NCBI RefSeq assembly: GCF_900104635.1 | Contig: NZ_FNWC01000007.1 | Location: 1,339,421 to 1,403,420, forward strand | DNA from: Coprococcus phoceensis | GTDB taxonomy: Bacteria; Bacillota; Clostridia; Lachnospirales; Lachnospiraceae | Length of the DNA: 64,000 bases | Direction: 5' to 3' | In this document: in pieces, positions 25,738 to 34,100 of the stretch | Layout: each line of letters starts with the position of its first letter | Position numbering within the stretch: the first letter of the stretch is position 1 | Program-made: the position numbers and the translations under genes | Notes under the pieces: generated by a model | Told to the model about the DNA's origin: nothing | Database searches by the model: none | What the model saw: only the letters and a program-made list of their open reading frames with translations

Positions 25738-26514
25738 CTAAGCTTCTTTCAGTTTTGCAATCATCTCCTCACAGATCTGCAATACACTCTTGTTGTCCGT
25801 ATGTATGATCACATCAGCCGCTGTCTCATATTTCTGTCTTCGCTGCTCCATCATATTCGCAATAAACTCCACATTTTTATTGCCATTTAAAAGCGGACGA
25901 TCGTCGCTGTCTTTCACGCGATTTAAAATTGTCTCTGGAGCTGCCGTCAAAAGAACAACCTTTCCATTTTTCTTCATCTCTTTTACATTCTGCTCACGAA
26001 GTGCAGCACCTCCACCACAGGAAACAATCGTATTTTTCGTTGCCTGCATCTCAATCAAAAGATTTGTCTCTAAATTGCGGAAATACTCTTCCCCATAAGT
26101 TGCAAAAATATCCGGAATACTCATATCCTCCCGCTCTGCAATCAATTGATCCATCTCAACCACATGCATGGCAAATACATCTTTTAAATACTGTGATACC
26201 GTACTTTTTCCGGCCCCCATAAACCCAATCAGGATAATGTTGTAAGAGAATAATTTTTGCGCCTGAATCCGCTTACTGTTTCTTACAATACAGTGGAACA
26301 CATCTTCGATCTCTTTTTCATAACGATTGTCCTGCAGTTTTTCTTTAATCTGGCGCTGCTGTTTCTTCTCCTGCTGTGGTTGTAAAATTGGAATCCCATA
26401 CTCCTCTTTATACGCCATAATTTTTTCTATAATAGAATTACGCTCTACCAAAGCATCAATGATTCTGTCGTCGCATTCTGCTAACTGTTCTCTGTATAAT
26501 TCTAAATCATTCAT
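25738..26514 (-). CDS. Bifunctional chorismate mutase (AroQ)-shikimate kinase fusion
   Basis: A 258-residue fusion. Residues 1-85 are an all-helical AroQ chorismate mutase (MNDLELYREQLAECDDRIIDALVERNSIIEKIMAYKEEYGIPI, then Q-Q-E-K and the third helix). Residues 90-258 are shikimate kinase with P-loop GFMGAGKST (97-105), EMDQLI with the Mg/shikimate aspartate, SCGGGAALR and a DDRPLL lid. It would phosphorylate shikimate and also convert chorismate to prephenate, linking an early and a branch-point step. I chose the ATG at 26514 for its GGGGGAAAG site; the longer frame would run through the promoter. It is transcribed opposite to the aroB operon from a divergent intergenic region. Confidence 0.93.
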   Translation of the reverse strand: MNDLELYREQLAECDDRIIDALVERNSIIEKIMAYKEEYGIPILQPQQEKKQQRQIKEKLQDNRYEKEIEDVFHCIVRNSKRIQAQKLFSYNIILIGFMGAGKSTVSQYLKDVFAMHVVEMDQLIAEREDMSIPDIFATYGEEYFRNLETNLLIEMQATKNTIVSCGGGAALREQNVKEMKKNGKVVLLTAAPETILNRVKDSDDRPLLNGNKNVEFIANMMEQRRQKYETAADVIIHTDNKSVLQICEEMIAKLKEA

Positions 26515-26526
26515 ATTCTTTCCCCC

Positions 26527-26542
26527 TTTAAAGTGCAAAAGT
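26527..26542 (-). promoter_or_regulatory. Candidate aromatic-biosynthesis operator, copy 2 (chorismate mutase-aroK)
   Basis: On the minus strand ACTTTTGCACTTTAAA lies between the predicted transcription start and the ribosome site. The two ACTTT halves are spaced by 8 bases. Confidence 0.6.
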
Positions 26543-26554
26543 TTCTCAAATGCT

Positions 26555-26583
26555 ATTTTATGCTTTTTTCTGTATAAATGCAA
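26555..26583 (-). promoter_or_regulatory. Promoter of the chorismate mutase-shikimate kinase gene
   Basis: TTGCAT-17-TAAAAT on the minus strand. The predicted start near 26548 puts the operator motif at about +6 to +21. Confidence 0.65.
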
Positions 26584-26614
26584 GAAGAAATATGAATATT
26601 CTAAAAATTTCTTG

Positions 26615-26643
26615 TTTACATCACGTGCAAATAGGTGTAATAT
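26615..26643 (+). promoter_or_regulatory. Promoter of the aroB-aroC-aroF-aroA operon
   Basis: TTTACA-17-TAATAT. Transcription would begin near 26650, about 55 bases before aroB, with the operator motif at about +8 to +23. Confidence 0.65.
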
Positions 26644-26657
26644 ATATGCATCATGAA

Positions 26658-26673
26658 TTTAAAGTGATAAAGT
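26658..26673 (-). promoter_or_regulatory. Candidate aromatic-biosynthesis operator, copy 3 (aroB operon)
   Basis: On the minus strand ACTTTATCACTTTAAA. On the plus strand it reads as AAAGTG repeated with an 8-base period (26661 and 26669). It lies in the aroB leader. Confidence 0.6.
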
Positions 26674-26703
26674 GTTTAATATTAATATAAGGAGACAGCT
26701 ACC

Positions 26704-27693
26704 ATGAAAATTCACGTAACATGCAGTAAAGATTATGATATCTATCTTGAAAAAGGGCTTTTGGAACAGCTTCATGATTATATCGACTGTCAGCGGAAAA
26801 TATTTATCATATCTGATGACAATGTACCGGAATGTTATCAGCAGACGGTATCAAAACAATTTCCCAATTCCTATCTTCACATTGTAAAACATGGAGAAGG
26901 TGCAAAAAGTTTTGCAGTACTGGAAGATTGTTTAACACAAATGCTGCGGCGAAACTTTTCTCGCAAAGATCTGGTTATCGCCCTCGGCGGCGGTGTCATC
27001 GGAGATCTTGCCGGCTTCGTGGCAGCCAGTTATATGAGAGGAATCGATTTTATAAATATACCGACCACGACATTATCTCAGATAGACTCCAGCATCGGTG
27101 GAAAGGTTGCAATCAATTTAGATGGGATCAAAAACTGTGTCGGTGCATTCTATCAGCCAGAGATGGTCCTCATTGATCCCCTTGTATTGAATACTTTGCC
27201 AAAAAGACATTTTTATAATGGTCTTGTGGAGGCAATCAAGGCAGGATTGATTCAGGATAAAGAACTGTTTGAACTATTTGAGCAGGAAGAACTTGATATT
27301 GAGCAGATTATTTACCGTTCACTGCTTGTCAAAAAGTATGTTGTAGAGCAGGATGAGACAGAACAGGGTTTGCGAAAGATTTTAAACTTTGGTCACACGA
27401 TTGGTCATGCATATGAAAGCTATTATCACCTTCGCGACTATTACCACGGAGAATGTGTGGCACTCGGTATGATGGCAATTCTCAAGAATCCTGAGATTAA
27501 AGAAAGACTCTCCAAAATACTGGAACGCCTTCAGATTGAGACAACCTGTGATGCCGAGAAAGACAAAGTTTTTACTTATCTTGGCAAAGACAAAAAAGCT
27601 GACCATGACCGGATTACGATTGTAAAAGTAGAACAAATCGGTCATGCAGAATTGGAAGATATTCCAATCACAGATTTAAGAACTTATTTATAA
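26704..27693 (+). CDS. aroB: 3-dehydroquinate synthase
   Basis: Converts DAHP to 3-dehydroquinate using NAD and a divalent metal. The 329-residue protein is somewhat shorter than the usual 350-360. The NAD block ALGGGVIGDLAGFVA (GGGVIGD at 95-101), the TTTLSQIDSSIGGKVAIN motif and the metal ligands in LNFGHTIGHAYE and YYHGECVALGM are all intact. The shortfall is spread over the C-terminal helical domain, and no catalytic residue is visibly lost. AAGGAGACAG precedes the ATG. It is the first gene of the four-gene aro operon. Confidence 0.96.
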   Translation: MKIHVTCSKDYDIYLEKGLLEQLHDYIDCQRKIFIISDDNVPECYQQTVSKQFPNSYLHIVKHGEGAKSFAVLEDCLTQMLRRNFSRKDLVIALGGGVIGDLAGFVAASYMRGIDFINIPTTTLSQIDSSIGGKVAINLDGIKNCVGAFYQPEMVLIDPLVLNTLPKRHFYNGLVEAIKAGLIQDKELFELFEQEELDIEQIIYRSLLVKKYVVEQDETEQGLRKILNFGHTIGHAYESYYHLRDYYHGECVALGMMAILKNPEIKERLSKILERLQIETTCDAEKDKVFTYLGKDKKADHDRITIVKVEQIGHAELEDIPITDLRTYL

Positions 27694-27708
27694 AAGGATT
27701 TGATTACT

Positions 27709-28830
27709 ATGAAGAATACATTTGGAAATAACATTACTGTTACGATTTTCGGGGAATCCCACGGTCCTGCCATCGGCGCAGTTATTGACGGGATGCCTCC
27801 CGGAATCAAAATTGATTCCGGCTTTATCAAAAAACAGCTGGACAAGCGGAAACCAAAGGGAAAGATTTCTACAGCACGTGTCGAGAGTGACCGGGTTCAA
27901 ATTATAAGCGGCGTCTTTGAAGACTATTCCTGCGGAACACCGATCTGCCTTCTGATTCAAAATCAGAACCAGCACTCTAAAGATTACAACAAAACAAAAG
28001 CGCTCGCCCGCCCATCTCATGCAGACTACAGTGGAGATTGCAAATACCTCGGATTTCAGGATTACCGCGGAGGAGGACATTTCTCCGGAAGGCTGACGAC
28101 ACCGCTTGTCGCGGTCGGCGCCATCTGCCTTGATATGCTTGCAAGCAAGGGTATTTATGTTGCCTCCCATTTAAAAAGCATTAAGGATATCGAAGATGTT
28201 TCTTTTTCTTCCGATGAAGAACTGCTGAAACAACAGATGGACAAAGTCAACGACGAATATTTTGCAACGATTGATGATGCCGTCAAAGAACCGATGAATC
28301 GAGTGATTGAAGATGCCTTTCACAGTCTGGACTCTGTCGGCGGCACGATTGAGACGGCAATTATCAATATGCCTGCCGGCGTAGGTGAACCGTATTTTGA
28401 CTCCGTTGAGAGTATTCTCTCCCACGCACTCTATTCTGTAGGTGCCGTAAAGGGAGTTCAATTTGGAACCGGATTCCCAATCAGCCGGATGTACGGCTCA
28501 GAGGCGAATGACAGCTTCCGCATGAAAGATGGGAAAGTCATCACTTCAACTAACCACAATGGCGGTATCAACGGCGGTATTACGAACGGAATGCCAATTA
28601 TCATCACAACGGCAATCAAACCAACGCCTTCTATTTATCAAAAGCAGGATACCATCAATTTCCGTGAACGTTCCGATGAGGAGATCTGTATCGAGGGAAG
28701 ACATGATCCTTGTATCGCTCACCGTGCGCGTGTAGTCATCGACAGCGTGGTAGCAATTGGACTGGTCGATCTTCTTCTGACCAGATACGGACAACTCTAT
28801 TTCCAGAGCGAACCAAAAGAAAATTTTTAA
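27709..28830 (+). CDS. aroC: Chorismate synthase
   Basis: Uses reduced FMN to eliminate phosphate from EPSP, giving chorismate. It has 373 residues with the N-terminal signature FGNNITVTIFGESHGPAIGAVIDGMPPG, the middle motif RPSHADYSG with the catalytic histidine, and the C-terminal RHDPCIAHRARVVIDSVVA. The ATG at 27709 with AAAGGA upstream is preferred over a TTG three codons earlier. It begins 15 bases after aroB and ends 19 bases before aroF. Confidence 0.97.
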   Translation: MKNTFGNNITVTIFGESHGPAIGAVIDGMPPGIKIDSGFIKKQLDKRKPKGKISTARVESDRVQIISGVFEDYSCGTPICLLIQNQNQHSKDYNKTKALARPSHADYSGDCKYLGFQDYRGGGHFSGRLTTPLVAVGAICLDMLASKGIYVASHLKSIKDIEDVSFSSDEELLKQQMDKVNDEYFATIDDAVKEPMNRVIEDAFHSLDSVGGTIETAIINMPAGVGEPYFDSVESILSHALYSVGAVKGVQFGTGFPISRMYGSEANDSFRMKDGKVITSTNHNGGINGGITNGMPIIITTAIKPTPSIYQKQDTINFRERSDEEICIEGRHDPCIAHRARVVIDSVVAIGLVDLLLTRYGQLYFQSEPKENF

Positions 28831-28849
28831 TAGAAAGTAGGGAAAGACA

Positions 28850-29875
28850 ATGATTATTACACTGAAAAAAAACACACCAAATCAAGAAGTAGACCACTTA
28901 ATTCAGCAATTTGAATCACAAAACCTGAAAGTAAGCCTGATTACCGGAGAAAATTACAATGTATTTGGTTTGGTCGGCGACACTGCACAATTAGATGAAA
29001 GAAGAATCCTTGCAAATGAATGGGTAGAAAATGTACAGAGAATCGCTGCTCCATATAAGATGGCAAACAGAATGTTTCATCATGAAGATTCTATTATTGA
29101 TGTGGGCGGCATCAAAGTCGGCGGACAGGAACCGATTGTCATCATCGGTGGACCATGCTCTGTGGAAGGCAGAGAAATGATGGAAGAAATTGCAGTCGAT
29201 GTCAAAAACGCCGGTGGCTCTATGCTCCGCGGCGGCGCTTACAAACCCAGAACATCTCCTTATGCTTTTCAGGGAATGGGATATGACGGAATCATGTGCA
29301 TGGTAAATGCCCGCAGCAAAACCGGACTTCCGATTGTCTCTGAGCTTATGAGCGCAGACAAAATCGAAGAATTTGAAGAACACGTAGATCTGGTTCAGAT
29401 TGGCGCACGCAATATGCAAAACTTTGATCTGTTAAAAGCAGTTGGTAAAATGACAAAACCAATCTTATTAAAACGCGGTTTGAGTGCAACAATCGAAGAA
29501 TGGATCATGTCAGCAGAATACATTATGGCAAGCGGAAACCCAAATGTCATCTTCTGCGAACGTGGTATCCGTACTTTTGAAAAATATACGAGAAATACTT
29601 TGGATTTGAGTGTGATTCCTATTCTGAAAGAAAAAACTCACCTTCCGGTGATCATCGATCCATCCCACGCAACCGGAGACTGGAAACTTGTAGAATCTAT
29701 GTCTCTTGCCGCAATCGCAGCAGGCGCCGACGGTCTTATCATCGAAGTACACAATAATCCAGAATGTGCATGGAGCGACGGCATGCAGTCTCTAAAACCA
29801 GAGAAATTCAAGAATGTAATTGAGAAAGCCAAGCTGGTTGCCCAGTCTGTAGGAAGAAGTGTCTATGAGGGCTAG
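28850..29875 (+). CDS. aroF: 3-deoxy-7-phosphoheptulonate synthase (AroA-I-beta type)
   Basis: Condenses phosphoenolpyruvate and erythrose 4-phosphate into DAHP, the entry step of the pathway. It has 341 residues: an N-terminal ferredoxin-like domain (about 1-70) of the kind that carries feedback regulation in Thermotoga-type enzymes, then a TIM barrel with IIGGPCSVEGREMM, GGAYKPRTSPYAFQG, LQI-GARNMQNF, KPILLKRG, FCERGIRTFE and IIDPSHATGDW. All metal and substrate ligands appear present. Whether tyrosine or phenylalanine is the inhibitor cannot be read. It is the third gene of the operon and overlaps aroA by 11 bases. Confidence 0.94.
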   Translation: MIITLKKNTPNQEVDHLIQQFESQNLKVSLITGENYNVFGLVGDTAQLDERRILANEWVENVQRIAAPYKMANRMFHHEDSIIDVGGIKVGGQEPIVIIGGPCSVEGREMMEEIAVDVKNAGGSMLRGGAYKPRTSPYAFQGMGYDGIMCMVNARSKTGLPIVSELMSADKIEEFEEHVDLVQIGARNMQNFDLLKAVGKMTKPILLKRGLSATIEEWIMSAEYIMASGNPNVIFCERGIRTFEKYTRNTLDLSVIPILKEKTHLPVIIDPSHATGDWKLVESMSLAAIAAGADGLIIEVHNNPECAWSDGMQSLKPEKFKNVIEKAKLVAQSVGRSVYEG

Positions 29876-31133
29876 AATCACCCCTGCAAAGATAGACTCA
29901 GGAAATATCACTATTCCGCCGAGCAAGTCTTTGGCGCACCGTGCAATTATCTGCGCCTGCCTTGCTCCTGGCAGAAGTGTAATCTCCAACATTGATTATA
30001 GCGTAGATATTCGGGCAACCATAGAGGGCATGCGCCATCTTGGTGCCAGTATCAAAGAAGACAAAGATACGCTTTTCATCGACGGCATTGAGACATTCCA
30101 ATATGATGGAGACGTTGTAAATTGCCATGAATCCGGCTCCACACTTCGCTTCTTCCTTCCGCTCTTCTCTCTAACCGGAAAGAGAGCAACTTTTTCAGGG
30201 AGCAAACGTCTCATCGAACGCCCGCAAAACGTCTACGAGATGTTATTTCAAGAACAGGGGATTGACTTTGTACGGACATATCCCAATATTATAATCGACG
30301 GGAGACTAAAACCGGGAGAGCTGACTTTAAAAGGAAATGTTTCTTCGCAATTTATAACAGGACTTTTATTTGCCCTCCCACTTTTGGAAGCAGACTCAAA
30401 AATTCATATTGAGCCGCCATTTGAATCTCGCTCTTATGTTGATCTTACTATCCAAATGTTGAAACGTTTCCAAATTATTGTGGAATACGAAGATGCATAC
30501 ACATTAGCGATCAAAGGAAACCAACAGTACCAGCCGACAGATGTACTTGTAGAAGGAGACTACTCTCAGCTTGTATTCTGGGCATCTCTCGGCGTTTTGA
30601 ACCATTCTGTCGAGACACATGGATTAGATTTACATTCCCTGCAGGGTGACAAAAAAACAATCGACATCTTCCAAAGCATGAACGCCGGCATTAAAGTTTT
30701 AGATGACGGATATCAGTTCTGTCCTGGCACATTAAATGGCACAGTCATCGACCTCAATGACTGTCCGGACCTCGGACCGATGCTTTTTGCACTTGCAACA
30801 CAGGCAAATGGAAAAACGACTTTCCAAAATGCCGGAAGACTCCGCATCAAAGAATCTGATCGGATAGAGGCAATGGAAACAGAACTCAAAAAACTTGGCT
30901 GCTCCATCTCTTCTACCTTTGGCACAGTCACAATAACCGGTCCTGTCAAACTTCAAGGAAATGTAACACTTCACGGACACAACGATCACCGGATTGTAAT
31001 GGCTCTTTCTATACTTGCCACAATTGCTGACGAACCAATAACAATTGATGACGCACAGGCAATCAGCAAAAGTTATCCGGGATTTTTTAAAGATTTAGCT
31101 TCCTGTGGAATCTTTATAGAATTTGCAAATTAA
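29865..31133 (+). CDS. aroA: 3-phosphoshikimate 1-carboxyvinyltransferase (EPSP synthase)
   Basis: Transfers the enolpyruvyl group of PEP to shikimate 3-phosphate. It has 422 residues with PPSKSLAHRA, the double-domain inside-out barrel, ESGSTLRFFLPL, VSSQFITGLLFALPL, LRIKESDRIEAM and the C-terminal HNDHRIVMALSI. The ATG at 29865 lies eight bases after AGGAAG; a GTG two codons upstream is less likely. The gene overlaps the aroF end by 11 bases and is followed by a strong terminator. Confidence 0.95.
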   Translation: MRARITPAKIDSGNITIPPSKSLAHRAIICACLAPGRSVISNIDYSVDIRATIEGMRHLGASIKEDKDTLFIDGIETFQYDGDVVNCHESGSTLRFFLPLFSLTGKRATFSGSKRLIERPQNVYEMLFQEQGIDFVRTYPNIIIDGRLKPGELTLKGNVSSQFITGLLFALPLLEADSKIHIEPPFESRSYVDLTIQMLKRFQIIVEYEDAYTLAIKGNQQYQPTDVLVEGDYSQLVFWASLGVLNHSVETHGLDLHSLQGDKKTIDIFQSMNAGIKVLDDGYQFCPGTLNGTVIDLNDCPDLGPMLFALATQANGKTTFQNAGRLRIKESDRIEAMETELKKLGCSISSTFGTVTITGPVKLQGNVTLHGHNDHRIVMALSILATIADEPITIDDAQAISKSYPGFFKDLASCGIFIEFAN

Positions 31134-31136
31134 AAA

Positions 31137-31170
31137 CGGAGAAGATTTTTCATCTTCTCCGCCTTTTTTT
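31137..31170. terminator. Terminator of the aro operon, shared with the convergent glycosidase gene
   Basis: A 10-bp stem cggagaagat/atcttctccg with a 5-base loop is followed on the plus strand by a T7 run and on the minus strand by TTTTT. Confidence 0.88.
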
Positions 31171-34100
31171 ATGAATTTCTTCTTCTCTTCTTATCTGCGA
31201 TTAAAATAGTACCGCCTGATACAACTACCAACATGATCATCAATAAAATCATTGTTCCGTCTCCTGTTGTAACACTATTGTTAGGTTTGTTATCAGGAGT
31301 TGGCTGCACGTTGGCTTTCTTTTTCAAATTATCAATTGCCTTTTGGATTGCTTCAGCCATCTTATCTACTTCTGCCTGTTTTGTAATATCCAAATCACGT
31401 ACAACTGCTTCTTTTGCTTCTTCTAATTTTGCCACAGATTCTTTTGTGTAAATGCTTAAGTCTTTTGGAATATTTCCAAGTGCTGCATCTACTTTGCTGT
31501 AATCTGCTTTTTTCAGCTGAAGAGCTTCGATTGCATTCTGGATCGCTTCTGCCATCTTGTCTACTTCTGCCTGTTTTGTAATATCCAAATCACGTACAAC
31601 CGCATCTTTCGCTGCATTTAAGTTTGCTACAGACTCTTCTGTGTAAACGCTTAAGTCTTTTGGAATATTTCCAAGTGCTGCATCTACTTTACTGTAATCT
31701 GCTTTTTTCAACTGAAGAGCTTTGATTGCATTCTGGATCGCTTCTGCCATCTTGTCTACTTCTGCCTGTTTTGTGATATCTAAATCACGTATAACTGCTT
31801 CTTTTGCTGCATTTAAGTTTGCTACAGACTCTTCTGTGTAAATACTTAAGTCGCTTGGAATTGCTGAAATTGCCGCATCTACTTTACTGTAATCTGCCTT
31901 TTCCACTACCTGTTCTTCAGTTAAAATCTTAACAATAGCAAAAGAATGTTTTTTCAAGTTGATAATCTGTCCTTTTGGCATCTTTGTTTTCTCTGTCTGA
32001 ACAGTTACTTTATTTGGTGTTTCTAATGTATTTTCATCTGTAATCGCTTCAGACTCTAATCTCTGAATTTCAATATCACGTCCACTTACATCTACACCTT
32101 TTACATCTAACATTATCTTTTGATCTTTTTCACGATCTACATTCACAAGCGCAACATACATATTTCCCTTTTTATCCACACTTGCAAGTGAAGATAATGT
32201 TTTCACGCCATTACTCATCGTTGATTCTTTCTCGAATGTCGCTTCCACAACATTTTCTCCAAATCCTGCATTTAACATCTGAAATACATGTGCAGAAGGC
32301 GTTGAGAAAAATGCAAAGTTTCCTTCGCCTGTTTTTGTATCTGCTCCTTCCTGAGGCACAACCTGTATCACAGCCTGCTGTGTAGGCCCCAAAGAGTCTG
32401 CTCCTGAGCTGTACCAGTCAGATAAACAGTGTTTCTGAATATACGGGCTTCCAAGTTTTACATATTCTGTAATTACTTTTGCAATGTAGAGTGCATGTGT
32501 CTGAGAACGAACTTGAGATTCTGTATTTCTAAAAATACCATACTCGCTGATGACCGGAACTTTTCCTTCCGGCAATTGTTCTACATATTCTCTCACTTTC
32601 TGAATCCCAACATTCTCCGCTTTCTTCATTGCATCATCATAAAATGTATCTGCATTCGTTCCGCCGCTCACACTTCCTGAATACGGATGAATGGTCATGC
32701 CATCATACCATTTATTTGCATCAAGATCACTCATTCGTTTAATAAATCCGCTTGATTCAAAACTCGTGTATACATTTGCTTCGTAATTTGTCTTCTCTAT
32801 TTCATTGATTTTCTCTGTTGTCTGCTTAATTGCTTTTGATACATCAATAAATCCTTCTCTGTCTACTGTGTAAGTTGCATAAATATTTTTTCCTTTTTCT
32901 GGAATCATGCCATGTATCCCATCACCAAAAGTAATGCTTCCTGTACTATAGTCAACTACACAATGTTTGTCAGTTGCTTTTGAGTTTTCAAAATCAGATA
33001 CCACTGTCCATTCGTCTAACTTTCCATCTGTACCAACATACACTTTTACACCATCATTAACTGCTTTATAACTTGGATCTTCTACAATTTTTCCATCAAC
33101 CAGTTTTCCTGGATTTTGGTTCGCATAGCGCAAATAACGCACTAAGTTCGGCTTTCCATCACTCTGCGATGCCTTCTTATTCCAGTCTTCTTCTGCTACA
33201 GCATATTTCTGTACGAATTTTGCCTGTCCACCTTCTGTGTATGCTTTCTCTGCACCAGCGTCACCATCCACATATGTTGTCCAATAGCCTTGAGAAGCTG
33301 TACCATCAGAACCTCCCCATGCCTGTTGCATCTCATTTCCGATTTCAAAATATCTTACATGATAAGGCTCTTTATGTCCGTTATCCGCACGAACTTGTGC
33401 CCAATCAATTCCGCCATTTGGATTCGTTCCAACTTTTGCATTCAGAAATTCCACCAAATCTGCTGCGTCTTGTGCATTTCCACGTCCAAGGCTATACACA
33501 TACACGATTTCTGAATCTACCTGATCTGCAAAATCTGCAATTTCTTTAATTCCAAAATTAGGCTCAATACCTCCTTGTCCATCATTATTATAGAAACCAT
33601 GAATTTGTTTTTTTCTATCCTTTTTATCTCCCAATGTTGTCTTCCAGTTAAACAAATTAGAAATCGTTCCTCCCGGATAGCGTATAGAACCAAATCCTGC
33701 TTTTTCATACAACGCTGTGAAATCATCTTTCATCTTCATCTCTTTTGAATCAAATGTGCCATATCCATTGAATGCATAGCGATGATTAATTCCGAAAATA
33801 GAATCCGGTTCGATTGTTTGTATTGTTTTCTCGGTATCTATCGATAGTTTTACTGGAACTTCTGCTTCATACTCTGCAATTGCTTTTTCAAGAGCCGTAT
33901 ACGCTGCTTTCATTTCATCTAAAGTCGTAGCATCCTCTGCTTTTTTGAGTGCTTCTTTTAATTGTTTTGCTTTTTCATTATCTTCCGGAAGTTTCTGATT
34001 CTCTATAACCTCTTTTCCTTCTTTAACCAGTTTTTTCAATTCCTGATTGTACAACTCAGTAGCTTTATCTTCGTAGATTGCTTTCGCCTCATCTGCTGTC

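Noticed and set aside
26704..27693. AroB as a truncated pseudogene, because it is short (329 residues)
   Set aside because: The NAD, substrate and metal motifs are intact, the frame is open, and the operon continues normally.
31315..31900. Direct repeats as a CRISPR array
   Set aside because: The 195-bp units are coding, in frame, contiguous and without spacers.
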